A stretch of 64,000 nt of DNA from Blastococcus sp. TML/M2B. GTDB lineage: Bacteria > Actinomycetota > Actinomycetes > Mycobacteriales > Geodermatophilaceae. The notes beneath the pieces are model-generated. The model saw nothing but the letters and a program-made list of their open reading frames with translations, ran no database searches and had not been told where the DNA came from. The DNA lies in NCBI RefSeq assembly GCF_016612865.1, contig NZ_JAENZZ010000001.1, positions 1,720,223 to 1,784,222 on the forward strand. Direction: 5' to 3'. This document shows positions 28,079-37,484 of the stretch, piece after piece (positions within the stretch are counted from its first letter, which is position 1; the number at the start of each line of letters is the position of its first letter). Made by a program: the position numbers and the translations under genes.

Positions 28079-28140
28079 GCCCCACATCGCCGATGTGGGC
28101 GCCATGGGGGCGGGGAAGCCGCCAGATCGCCGATGTGGGC
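28079..28140. repeat. Palindromic element, family C, copy 1
   Basis: CCCACATCGCCGATGTGGG (28081-28099) and AGATCGCCGATGTGGGC (28124-28140) are 40 bp apart, with CCATGGGGGC between. Each is itself a near-palindrome. The second copy of the family is at 36236-36296. Lies between rplT and the rRNA methyltransferase gene. Confidence 0.7.
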
Positions 28141-28156
28141 GCGAGGAGGAGTCGGG

Positions 28157-28952
28157 ATGAGCGAGCTGCTGACCGAGCGGTCGGGGCGGGTCGCCGCGGC
28201 GCGCAAGCTGGTGCGGCGGGCCGGCCGCGACGCCGCCGGGCTGTTCCTGGCCGAGGGGCGGCAGGCCGTCGCCGAGGCGCTCGCCGACCCCGACGGCGCC
28301 GTCGAGGTCTTCGCCACCGAGGCCGCCGCCACCGCGCACCGCGACCTGCTGGCCGCCACCGCCGTCCCCGTCCGGCTGGTGACGGACAAGGCCGCGGCCG
28401 GGCTGTCCGAGACGGTCACGCCGCAAGGCCTGGTAGCCGTCTGCGCGCTGCGCGACGTGCCCGCCGGTGACGTCCTCGCCGCACCGCCGGCGCTGGCCGT
28501 GGCGCTGGCCGAGTTGGCCGACCCCGGCAACGCCGGCACGGTGCTGCGGACGGCGGACGCGTGCGGCGCCGGCGCGGTGGTGTTCGGCGCGGGGTCCGCG
28601 GACCCCTACGGCGGCAAGGCGGTGCGCTCGAGCGCGGGCAGCCTGTTCCACGTCGACGTCGTCCGGGGGGTCCCGCTGGCGGAGTTCCTGCCCGCCTGGC
28701 GCGCCGCCGGCGGCACCGTGCTGGCCGCCGACGGCGGGGGAGAGGTCGCCCTCGACGAGGCCGCGGACGCCGGCGGGCTCGACGGGCCGGTGCTGTGGCT
28801 GTTCGGCCAACGAGGCCCGCGGCGTCCCCGCCGACCTCGCCGGGCTGGTCGACGCCCGGGTGCGCATCCCGATGCGCGGCCGCGCCGAGAGCCTCAACCT
28901 CGCCGCGGCCGCCGCGATCTGCCTCTACACGACCCAGCTCGCCCAGCGCTGA
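28157..28952 (+). CDS. TrmH/SpoU-family rRNA 2'-O-methyltransferase, frameshifted
   Basis: ATG 28157. N-terminal substrate-binding domain (RKLVRRAGRDAAGLFLAEGRQAVAEAL), then the SPOUT domain: LAELADPGNAGTVLRTADACGAGAVVFG (motif 1), AVRSSAGSLFHV, and, after one extra C near 28806-28808, NEARGVPADLAGLVDARVRIPMRGRAESLNLAAAAAICLY (motifs 2-3). The corrected protein is ~264 residues, matching Rv1644-like enzymes next to rplT. Methylates ribose in rRNA or tRNA; the exact site is unknown. Confidence 0.85.
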
Positions 28953-28955
28953 CGG

Positions 28956-29043
28956 GGACTTTCGGTACCGAAAGTCCGGGGCGAGGAGGGACTTCCGGTA
29001 CCGAAAGTTCGCGGCGAGGAGGGACTTTCGGTACCGGAAGTCC
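28956..29043. repeat. Palindromic array, family B: three units at 33-bp period
   Basis: Three copies of a 22-bp palindrome (core ACTTTCGGTACCGAAAGT) start at 28956, 28989 and 29022, exactly 33 bp apart, separated by 11-bp GC-rich spacers (GGGCGAGGAGG-like). Copies 2 and 3 each have one base change in one arm. The array occupies all of the gap between the stop of the methyltransferase gene (28952) and that of the convergent diiron protein gene (29044). Confidence 0.85.
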
Positions 29044-29979
29044 CTAGAGGAGTTGGGCGCGCTTCCAGAGCCGCTCGGACGAGCCGCCGATCAGGCCGAC
29101 GCCGCGGAGGAACTCCACCAGGCCGGTCGACGCCCCGCGCAGCTTGGCCGCGTAGTGCTCGTTGGCCCGGGCCGCGGCCCTCGCCGTCGCCGGGTCCAGG
29201 CCGACGGAGGCGTAGACCTCCGGCTGCACCAGGTTCTCCGCGACGATCGCGGCCACCGCCGCGACGACGGTCCGGTGCCGGTGCAGCTGCCACCGGGAGA
29301 GCTCGGGGGTGCGCCGGGCGACCTCCTCGCGCGCGAAGCGCATGTGCCGGGCCTCCTCGACGACGTGGATCTGGCTGGTGGCCCGGGTCAGCGGCTGGAC
29401 GCGGTCGTCCTTCATCAGGTCGCGCTGGAAGATGTCGAGGATCTCCTCGGCGACGAGGATGGCCGCGTACGCCGCCGGCCCGCCGCCCTTCGCGGCGAAC
29501 GCCTTGCCGAGCCGCAGGATGCGCGCGGGCGGCTGGTAGGACGGCGCCCCGAACGTCTCCGCGGTACGGGCGAACATCACCGAATGGCGGCACTCGTCGG
29601 CGATCTCGGTCAGCGCCCACTGCACGTGCGGCTGGGCGGGGTCGTCGCCGTACACATCGCGCAGGATGAGCTGCATCAGCAGGCACTCGAACCAGATGCC
29701 GACGCCGGAGATGGAGCAGTACTCGTGGATCGTGAGCGTGACGCGCTGCTCCTCGTTGAGCCCCTCCCACAGCGGGGTGCCGTAGAGGCTGGACCACTCC
29801 GGCGAGAGGCCGTAGAGGGAGTCGGGGATGGGCGCGTCCCAGTCGATGTCGACGACGGGGTCGTAGGACTTCTTCGCCGCGGAGCCGAGCAGCCGCGCGG
29901 AGAGCGCCTGCCGGTCGACCGGCGCCTTGCGCGTGGCGGACTCGTGGCCGGCGGTGCCGGAGGGCAGGGTGGCGGTCAT
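29044..29979 (-). CDS. AurF-type diiron oxygenase-like protein
   Basis: 311 residues, all-helical. Iron-ligand motifs typical of PF11583 (AurF): HEYCSISGVGIWFECLLM, EIADECRHSVMFAR (E-x3-H) and VVEEARHMRFAREE (EExxH). AurF is an N-oxygenase; this relative's substrate is not known. GAGGGAGA lies before the ATG. Divergent from a TetR regulator with a ~55-bp gap, which suggests local control. Confidence 0.8.
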   Translation of the reverse strand: MTATLPSGTAGHESATRKAPVDRQALSARLLGSAAKKSYDPVVDIDWDAPIPDSLYGLSPEWSSLYGTPLWEGLNEEQRVTLTIHEYCSISGVGIWFECLLMQLILRDVYGDDPAQPHVQWALTEIADECRHSVMFARTAETFGAPSYQPPARILRLGKAFAAKGGGPAAYAAILVAEEILDIFQRDLMKDDRVQPLTRATSQIHVVEEARHMRFAREEVARRTPELSRWQLHRHRTVVAAVAAIVAENLVQPEVYASVGLDPATARAAARANEHYAAKLRGASTGLVEFLRGVGLIGGSSERLWKRAQLL

Positions 29980-30032
29980 CAGCGGTCTCCCTCGAACGTC
30001 GAGCGGGGCTGTCCCGAAAGGTAGCTGTTACG

Positions 30033-30707
30033 GTGAAACACATGCAACCCCCAGCGCTCGACGTCGCGTCGGGCGCCGCCTCCGAGGCGCCGACGGACGG
30101 ACGCCGTGCCCGCTGGACCGAGCACCGGCGCGCCCGCCGGGAGGACCTGGTCACCGCCGCCGTGGAGGCGGTGCGGCTGGCCGGCCCCGAGTTCGCGGTC
30201 GAGGACGTCGCCCGCAGCGCCGGGGTGTCCAAGACCGTCATCTACCGGTACTTCAGCGACAAGGACGAGCTGGTCGACGCCGTCCTCAACCGGATCTCCG
30301 AGGCGATCCTGCTGCCCCGGCTGATGGGCGAGCTCGCCGCGGAGCGGGCCGACGACCGGGCCCAGCTGCACGCGGTCATCGCCGCGTTCGTCGCCCTGAT
30401 CGAGGACGAGCCCGCGCTCTACCGGTTCGCCTACGCGCACGCCGGCCGCTCCGGACGGGCCGACCTGGTGGCCGCCACCGAGCGCGAGATCGCCGAGTCG
30501 CTGGGCGTGCTCATGGGGGAGCGGCTGTCGGTTGCGGGCCGCTCGCCCGACGCCGCGCTCACCTGGGCCTACGGCGTGGTCGGGATGGTCCAGCTGGCCG
30601 CGCACTGGTGGTCGGCGGCGCGCACCGTCCCCGCCGCGCAGCTGGTCGACCAGCTGACCGATCTCGCCCACGGGGGGCTGGGCACCCTGCTGCCCCCGAC
30701 GCGCTGA
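30033..30707 (+). CDS. TetR-family transcriptional regulator
   Basis: 224 residues from GTG 30033 (ATG 30042 is equally possible). Helix-turn-helix at ~40-80: AAVEAVRLAGPEFAVEDVARSAGVSKTVIYRYFSDKDELVDAVLNR. The C-terminal helical domain presumably binds a ligand. Likely represses the divergent diiron gene and possibly itself; TAGCTGTTA in the 53-bp gap is a candidate operator. Confidence 0.88.
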   Translation: MKHMQPPALDVASGAASEAPTDGRRARWTEHRRARREDLVTAAVEAVRLAGPEFAVEDVARSAGVSKTVIYRYFSDKDELVDAVLNRISEAILLPRLMGELAAERADDRAQLHAVIAAFVALIEDEPALYRFAYAHAGRSGRADLVAATEREIAESLGVLMGERLSVAGRSPDAALTWAYGVVGMVQLAAHWWSAARTVPAAQLVDQLTDLAHGGLGTLLPPTR

Positions 30708-30732
30708 CCCACCGACCCACCCAGGAGGAGCG

Positions 30733-31035
30733 ATGAGCGAGCACGAGGAGCCCGAGGGCTACGACGGCGAGGTCACCGTCGTCGTCGACGGCGAGCCCGC
30801 GCGGACCGCGCGCGCCGTCCTGGGCGCCCGCTTCGACCCGCTCGCCGGCTCGGTCGTGTGGTCCGGCCGGATCGCGCTGACGCTGCCCGCGCGCACCCGC
30901 CTGGAGCTGACGACGCCGCACGGCAGCGGTCGCGCCGAGGCGACCGAGACCGATCCGTGGGGGAACACCCGCGTCACCGGCCTGGACCGGCCGCCGTTCC
31001 CGGTCGAGCTGCTCGACGGCGCCGCCGGGGTCTGA
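30733..31035 (+). CDS. DUF4873 protein
   Basis: 100 residues, with AGGAGCG before the ATG, 25 bp after the TetR gene. YDGEVTVVVDGEPARTARAVLGARFDPLAGSVVWSGRI and TDPWGNTRVTGLDRPPF match DUF4873, a small beta-rich domain sometimes fused to flavin monooxygenases. Co-transcribed with the TetR gene; function unknown. Confidence 0.75.
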   Translation: MSEHEEPEGYDGEVTVVVDGEPARTARAVLGARFDPLAGSVVWSGRIALTLPARTRLELTTPHGSGRAEATETDPWGNTRVTGLDRPPFPVELLDGAAGV

Positions 31036-31042
31036 CCGCGGC

Positions 31043-32899
31043 TCAGCGCCGGACGCCGCCCCCGCCGCCGGCCGCGATGCCGAGCAGGCCCGCCACGTCG
31101 TCGGCGTCGTCCGGGCACAGCGCCGAGCCGACCCGCACGCCCAGCACGAGCTGCTCGCCCGCGACGACGAACGGCGTGCCCAGCGCGTCGGCGAGCCCGT
31201 CGGCGATGCGGGCGGCCTCCCGGGCCGCGGTGGCCGGGGCCAGCCCCGGGACGCCGACGGCGAAGCGGGTGGCGCCCAGCCGGCCGAGCACGTCGCCGTG
31301 CCGCAGCCGGCGCCCCAGCCGGTGGACCGCGGCGCGCAGCACGTCGTCGGCCGCCAGCTCGCCGAACCGCTCGGCGACCACGCCGACGCCGGTGAGGTCG
31401 ACGGTGAGCACGGCGAGCACGTCCCCGCCGGTCCGCGCGTTCCACGCGGCGACGTCGAGGACCTCCTGCGTGCGCACCCGGCCCGGCAGGCCGGTCGCCG
31501 GATCGGTGCCGGCGAGCTCGGCCAGGTGTGCCCGGTGCTCGCTCGCCGGGGTCCGCGGCTGCGGGATGGCCGGGTCGGTCGCCGGGAGGGTGACCGGTGC
31601 AGGGACGGTCGGCCGGGGCGCGATCCGCGAGAGCAGCGCGCGGGCCGCCTCGACGACCGTCGCCCGGTCGTAGGTGAGCGCGTACTCGAACTGCCGGTCG
31701 GCGTCCGGGCCGGTCGACCCGAGGTCGCGGGCCAGCAGCGCCGCGGCGAAGTGCGGCCCCAGGACGACGACGTCCCACTCGTCCCGGACCGGGTCGGAGG
31801 GGGCGAGGGTGGCGCCGCGGATGCCGGGCAGCGGCTCGGCGTCCAGCCCCTCCCCGACGGCGCACACGAACCCCGTGGCGGCGGCCAGCTCGGCGTACCG
31901 GCGCTCGGTGGAGGGCGTGACGTGCCGGGCCTCCTGGAAGGTGGCGGCGACGACGCAGGTCTCGCCGACTCCCACGGCCTCGCGCTCGAGCTGCTTGCTG
32001 AGCTCGACGAGCAGCGACTTGGGCGAGCGCCGCAGCCGCGTGCCGCCGGGCAGGCAGCCGAACGGCGAGTCGGTGCCGTCGACCGGGGTCCCGGCCTGGG
32101 GAGCGGGCAGCACGAGCTCGCCGGCCGGGCGGTCGGCGGCGCGTCCCGCGGCCGGCCGGCCGAAGAACCAGCCCTGCCCGAGGACGGCGCCCAGCGACAG
32201 CGCCGCCTCCAGGTGCGCAGGGGTCTCGATGCCCTCGGCCAGCACCAGCGCGCCGGTGCTCTCGGCGTAGGCGTTGACCGCGTTCATCATCCGGGCGACG
32301 GCGGCGCCGGGGCGGCCCTGCACCAGGCGCAGGTCCAGCTTGACCACGTCGGGGCGCAGCAGCGGCATGAACGACAGCGACATCGGGTCGGCGCCGACGT
32401 CGTCCAGGGCGATGGCCCAGCCCAGCCGGCGCACCCGCTCCACCGTGCGCAGCAGCTCGGCCGGGCGGGATGCGAGGGCGCGCTCGGTGACCTCGAGGAC
32501 CACGCGCAGCTCGCCGGGCGCGGAGCCCGCGATCGCGAGCAGGTCCGCCAGAGGCGCGGTGTCCAGGACCTCGGGCTCGACGTTGACGAAGACCGTCGTC
32601 GGCGCCAGCAGGCCCTGGTCGACCGCGCCCCGGAACGCCGCGGCCCGGCAGGCCCCGTCGAGCTCGGCGAGCCGGCCGGCGGCCCGCGCCGCGGCGAACA
32701 TCGCGTCGGGGGCGGCCAGCGGCCCCTCCGGCCCGCGGGCGAGCGCCTCGTAGGCGACGACGCGGTCGGTGTCGAGGTCGACGATCGGCTGGAAGAGGCT
32801 GTGCAGGCCGCCGTCGAGCACCTGGTCGAGGGCGGCGGCGAGGGGCGCGGGCAGGTCGGGGAGCACCTGGTCCCATCGGCCCGCGACCACGGCCGCCAC
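31043..32899 (-). CDS. EAL-DICT-degenerate GGDEF protein (predicted c-di-GMP phosphodiesterase)
   Basis: 618 residues from GTG 32899. EAL domain ~30-265 with the catalytic set present: EAL 51-53, VFVNVEPE, VLEVTER, LDDVGAD, VVKLDLRL, AEGIE, GQGWFFGRP. A DICT sensory domain follows (~295-450; SPKSLLVELSKQLEREA, CVVAATFQEARHVTPST). The GGDEF-like domain reads LGATRF (~541-546) in place of GGDEF, so cyclase activity is unlikely. Paralogue of 33879-36155, but without the LOV domain. Probably degrades c-di-GMP in response to a DICT signal. Confidence 0.85.
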   Translation of the reverse strand: MAAVVAGRWDQVLPDLPAPLAAALDQVLDGGLHSLFQPIVDLDTDRVVAYEALARGPEGPLAAPDAMFAAARAAGRLAELDGACRAAAFRGAVDQGLLAPTTVFVNVEPEVLDTAPLADLLAIAGSAPGELRVVLEVTERALASRPAELLRTVERVRRLGWAIALDDVGADPMSLSFMPLLRPDVVKLDLRLVQGRPGAAVARMMNAVNAYAESTGALVLAEGIETPAHLEAALSLGAVLGQGWFFGRPAAGRAADRPAGELVLPAPQAGTPVDGTDSPFGCLPGGTRLRRSPKSLLVELSKQLEREAVGVGETCVVAATFQEARHVTPSTERRYAELAAATGFVCAVGEGLDAEPLPGIRGATLAPSDPVRDEWDVVVLGPHFAAALLARDLGSTGPDADRQFEYALTYDRATVVEAARALLSRIAPRPTVPAPVTLPATDPAIPQPRTPASEHRAHLAELAGTDPATGLPGRVRTQEVLDVAAWNARTGGDVLAVLTVDLTGVGVVAERFGELAADDVLRAAVHRLGRRLRHGDVLGRLGATRFAVGVPGLAPATAAREAARIADGLADALGTPFVVAGEQLVLGVRVGSALCPDDADDVAGLLGIAAGGGGGVRR

Positions 32900-32936
32900 A
32901 CCCGAGCCGACCCGTCCTGCCCCGAAGGGAGGAGGC

Positions 32937-33779
32937 TCAGCCCGGCAGCGCGATGAGGACGACGGCGGCGGCCGCCGCGCCCACCCCGGCCAGCTGGGCG
33001 GGCACCAGCCGCTCGCGCAGCAGCAGCTGGGCCAGCAGCACCGTCGTCGCCGGGTAGAGCGAGGCCAGCACCGCGGTGATGACCAGCGGGCCGTCCTGCT
33101 GGGTGGCGAGCAGGAACAGCGCGTTGGCCGCCATGTCGCCGAGTCCCGCCAGCAGCACCGCGGGCAGGCCGGCGCGGGGGACGCGCAGCGAGCGGCCGGC
33201 GCAGACGGCGACGACGAGCACGAGGACCAGCGACAGCACCCGGGCGCCGACCAGCGGCCAGAGCCCGGCGTCGGCCGGGGCGCGGTCGAGGAGGACGAAG
33301 AAGACGCCGAAGCCCGCCCCGGCGGCGAGCGCGGGGGCGGAGGCGCCGAGGCTGACGGCGCGCAGCGAGCGCGGCCCGCCCTCGGCGGCGACCAGCACCA
33401 CCGCGACCAGCGCCAGGCCGATGCCGACGGCGGCGGCCGCGCCGACCCGCTCGCCCAGGGCGAGCCCGGCGAGCACCGGCACGGCGGCTCCGGCCAGCGC
33501 GGTGACCGGGGCGACGACGCTCATCACGCCGACGGCCAGCGCCCGGTAGAAGAGCACCATGCCGGCGGTGCCCGCCGTGCCGGCGGCGGCCCCCCAGCCG
33601 AGGGCGGCGGCGCTCGGGTTCCCGCCGAGCGCGGGCAGCAGCACGACCAGCAGGGCGAAGCCGGCGAGCTGGGAGGCCGCGACCACCGCGTAGGCCGGCG
33701 CCCGCCGGCTGGCGAGGCCGCCGCAGAAGTCGCTGGCCCCGTAGACGAGCGCGGAACCCAGCGCGAGCTGCACCGCCAC
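32937..33779 (-). CDS. EamA/DMT-family transporter
   Basis: 280 residues from GTG 33779 (AVQLALGSALVYGASDFCGGLASRR); the earlier reading runs into the family A repeat. Ten hydrophobic segments; second EamA repeat from LGASAPALAAGAGFGVFFVLLD to LLLRERLVPAQLAGVG. Substrate unknown. Sits between two c-di-GMP proteins, all on the minus strand. Confidence 0.85.
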   Translation of the reverse strand: MAVQLALGSALVYGASDFCGGLASRRAPAYAVVAASQLAGFALLVVLLPALGGNPSAAALGWGAAAGTAGTAGMVLFYRALAVGVMSVVAPVTALAGAAVPVLAGLALGERVGAAAAVGIGLALVAVVLVAAEGGPRSLRAVSLGASAPALAAGAGFGVFFVLLDRAPADAGLWPLVGARVLSLVLVLVVAVCAGRSLRVPRAGLPAVLLAGLGDMAANALFLLATQQDGPLVITAVLASLYPATTVLLAQLLLRERLVPAQLAGVGAAAAAVVLIALPG

Positions 33780-33810
33780 GTCAGCCTCCGGACCGTCGCC
33801 CCGCGCCGTC

Positions 33811-33870
33811 CGCGAGATCTGCACACTCGGGGCCTTCCAGGCGCTGGTACCCCCGAGTGTGCAGATCCCG
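33811..33870. repeat. Palindromic element, family A, copy 2
   Basis: Left arm CGCGAGATCTGCACACTCG (33811-33829) and right arm CGAGTGTGCAGATCCCG (33854-33870) pair over 16 of 17 positions. The 24-nt loop contains GGCGCTGG as in copy 1. Fills the gap between the end of the LOV/GGDEF gene and the start of the EamA gene. Confidence 0.75.
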
Positions 33871-33878
33871 TCGACGGC

Positions 33879-36155
33879 TCAGCGCTGGGGGACCAGCCGG
33901 CCCCGCCGCGCGGTCTTCTGCGCGTACATGTCCATGTCGGCGCGGTGCAGCAGCGCGTCGAACTCCTCGCCGTCGGCCGGGTAGACCGCCACGCCGACGC
34001 TCGCGCCGATGCGGACCTCCCGGCCGCCGGCCTCGGTCGGCACGGCGACGGCCGCGGCCAGGTCGTCGGCCACCCGCCGCGCCTCGCCGGCGGCCTCGCG
34101 AGGGTCCAGGCCGGGCAGCGCGACGAGGAACTCGTCCCCACCCAGCCGGGCCAGCAGGTCCCCGCGGCGCAGCCGGCCGCGCAGCGTGCGGGCGACGGTC
34201 TGCAGCACCTCGTCGCCGGCGGCGTGGCCGAGGTCGTCGTTGACCGCCTTGAAGCCGTTGAGGTCGACGAAGAGCAGCGCGACGGTGTCCGAGCCGGTGC
34301 GCGCGGTCCACAGCGCCGCCTCCACCTGCTCCTCCAGCCGCCGCCGGTTGGGCAGCCCGGTGAGCGGATCGGTGTAGGCGAGCTCCTCGATGCGGGCGAG
34401 GAAGGCGCGGTTGCGGTCGCGCTCCTGCAGCAGCGCGCGCTCGGCGGTCACCCGGGCGGTGACGTCGTGCTGCACGCCGATGTACTGGGCGAGCACGCCG
34501 TCGGCGTCGAACACCGGCGCCAGGTGGATCTCGTTCCACCACGGCTCGCGGTCCGGGCCGCGCAGGTTGAGGACGGTCTCCCGGCACTCCTCGCCCCGGT
34601 CGATGGCCGCGCGGATGCGGGCGACCGCGGCGGGGTCGGTGTCCGGCGACTGGAGGAACCGGCAGTTGCGGCCGAGCACCTCCTCGCGGGACAGCCCGGC
34701 GAGGGCCTCGAAGGCGTCGTTGACGTAGATCAGCGGCTGGTCGGGCAGCCGCATGTCGGCGATGGCGACGCCGCTGGTCGTGGCCGACAGGGCGCTGCGC
34801 AGCAGCGCGTCGCCGTCCGGCCCGGTGCGCAGCCCGTCCGGCGCCACGCCCGGGGCGGGCACCGGCAGCGCCGGGCGCTGCGGCGCGGCCGGCAGCGCGG
34901 CGGTGCTCCGGGGGACCACGCGGGTCAGCAGTGCGTGCGCGGCCCGGGTGACCGTCGCGCGGTCGTAGGTGAGCGCGTACTCGAAGGTGCGCTCCAGGTC
35001 GGGGCCGTCGTCGCCGAGGTCGCGGGCCAGCAGCGCGGCGCTGAAGTGCGGGCTGAGGACGACGACGTCCCACTCGCCGCGGACCGGGTCGGCTGGGTCC
35101 AGCGCGGCGCCGCGGACGCCCGGCAGCGGCTCGACGGGCAGGTCCTCGCCCAGCGCGCAGACGAAGCCGGTGCGCTCGACGAGGTCGCGGTAGCGCTGGA
35201 TGGTCGACGGCGTGAAGTGCCGCGCCTCCTGGAAGGTGGAGGCGACGACGCAGGTGTCGCCCAGCCGCATCGCCTCGCGCTCGAGCTGCTTGCTCAGCTC
35301 GATCAGCAGCGACTTGACCGAGCGGCGCAGGGGGACACTCGCGGGCAGGCAGCCGAAGGGCGAGATGTCCACGAGGGCGGCGTTCGGAACCGTGGCGACC
35401 GCGAGCTCGCCGGTGGGCAGGCCGGGGGCGGCGCCCGGGCCGGGACGGCCGAACATCCAGCCCTGGCCGAGGGTGGCCCCGAGCGCCCGGGCCGTCGCCA
35501 GGTGCGCCTCGTTCTCGATGCCCTCGGCGAGCACCAGCGCGCCGGTGCGCTCGGCGTGGGCGTTGACCGCGTTCATGATCTCGGCGACCGCCGGGCCGGG
35601 GCGGTCCTGCACGAGGCGCAGGTCCAGCTTGATGACGTCGGGGGAGAGCAGCGGCAGGAAGGCCAGCGACATGGAGTCCGCGCCGACGTCGTCGACGGCC
35701 ACGCCCCAGCCCAGGCTGCGGACCCGCTCGACGGTGCGCAGCAGCTCGGCCGGGCGGGCCGCGAGCGCGCGCTCGGTGATCTCCAGGACCACCCGCAGGT
35801 CGCGCGGTGCGCGCTCGGCGATGGCCAGCAGGTCGTCCAGCGGCGCGCTGTCGAGCACCTCGGGCTCGACGTTGACGAAGACGGTGAGCGGCGCCAGCAG
35901 GCCCTGCTCCACCGCGCCCCGGAACGCCGCCGCCCGGCACAGCTCGTCGAGCTCGGCCAGCCGGCCGGCCGCCCGGGCCGCGGCGAACAGCCGGTCGGGC
36001 CGCTCGAGCGGGCCCTGCGGGCCGCGGGCGAGCGCCTCGTACGCGACCACCCGGCCGGTGTCCAGCTCCACGATCGGCTGGAAGACGCTGCGCACGCCGC
36101 CGTCGCTCAGAGCCGCGGCGAGATCGCTGTCGGAGTGCTCCGGGATGAGGTCCAC
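33879..36155 (-). CDS. EAL-DICT-LOV-GGDEF protein (predicted blue-light-responsive c-di-GMP enzyme)
   Basis: 758 residues from GTG 36155 (776 from 36209). EAL ~20-255 with all catalytic motifs (EAL 40-42, VNVEPE, EITER, VDDVGAD, IKLDLRL, AEGIEN, GQGW). DICT ~285-440. A PAS domain at ~455-570 carries GRNCRFLQSP, the LOV signature with flavin-adduct Cys498, and ends YIGVQHDVT. GGDEF domain with intact RLGGDEF (~668-674) after YTDPLTGLPNRRRLEEQ. Both synthesis and breakdown of c-di-GMP look possible, with light and DICT inputs. Cytoplasmic; no membrane segments. Confidence 0.88.
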   Translation of the reverse strand: MDLIPEHSDSDLAAALSDGGVRSVFQPIVELDTGRVVAYEALARGPQGPLERPDRLFAAARAAGRLAELDELCRAAAFRGAVEQGLLAPLTVFVNVEPEVLDSAPLDDLLAIAERAPRDLRVVLEITERALAARPAELLRTVERVRSLGWGVAVDDVGADSMSLAFLPLLSPDVIKLDLRLVQDRPGPAVAEIMNAVNAHAERTGALVLAEGIENEAHLATARALGATLGQGWMFGRPGPGAAPGLPTGELAVATVPNAALVDISPFGCLPASVPLRRSVKSLLIELSKQLEREAMRLGDTCVVASTFQEARHFTPSTIQRYRDLVERTGFVCALGEDLPVEPLPGVRGAALDPADPVRGEWDVVVLSPHFSAALLARDLGDDGPDLERTFEYALTYDRATVTRAAHALLTRVVPRSTAALPAAPQRPALPVPAPGVAPDGLRTGPDGDALLRSALSATTSGVAIADMRLPDQPLIYVNDAFEALAGLSREEVLGRNCRFLQSPDTDPAAVARIRAAIDRGEECRETVLNLRGPDREPWWNEIHLAPVFDADGVLAQYIGVQHDVTARVTAERALLQERDRNRAFLARIEELAYTDPLTGLPNRRRLEEQVEAALWTARTGSDTVALLFVDLNGFKAVNDDLGHAAGDEVLQTVARTLRGRLRRGDLLARLGGDEFLVALPGLDPREAAGEARRVADDLAAAVAVPTEAGGREVRIGASVGVAVYPADGEEFDALLHRADMDMYAQKTARRGRLVPQR

Positions 36156-36235
36156 GCTCCCGCATCGGCCGGTCGGCCCCCGGCGGAGAGCCGATCCGGC
36201 CCGGGTCACCCCGAGGGGTCAGGTCGCGCCCTTGG

Positions 36236-36296
36236 GCCCAGATCGGCGACGTGGGGTTCTCCGACGTCCCATGGGCCCCACATCGCCGATCTGGGC
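36236..36296. repeat. Palindromic element, family C, copy 2
   Basis: Arms at 36236-36256 and 36276-36296 are complementary over 20 of 21 positions, with a 19-nt loop that includes CCCATGGG. The right arm contains CCCACATCGCCGAT as in copy 1. Lies in the divergent gap between the LOV/GGDEF gene and pheS, so a simple terminator role does not fit. Confidence 0.75.
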
Positions 36297-36363
36297 GGGA
36301 CGCGGCGGCGCACGACCGAACCCAGGCGCGGACGGGGGCGGACGGCGGGCAGAATGGCCTCCC

Positions 36364-37432
<1,069 letters not shown>

Positions 37433-37484
37433 CTGGTTCCGGTCGGGCACCGAAGGTCACCTCTGTGGCCCCCCAGGTCCAGCA

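Noticed and set aside
28956..29043. CRISPR array
   Set aside because: Regular repeats, but the spacers are only 11 bp, similar to each other, and there are three units and no cas genes.
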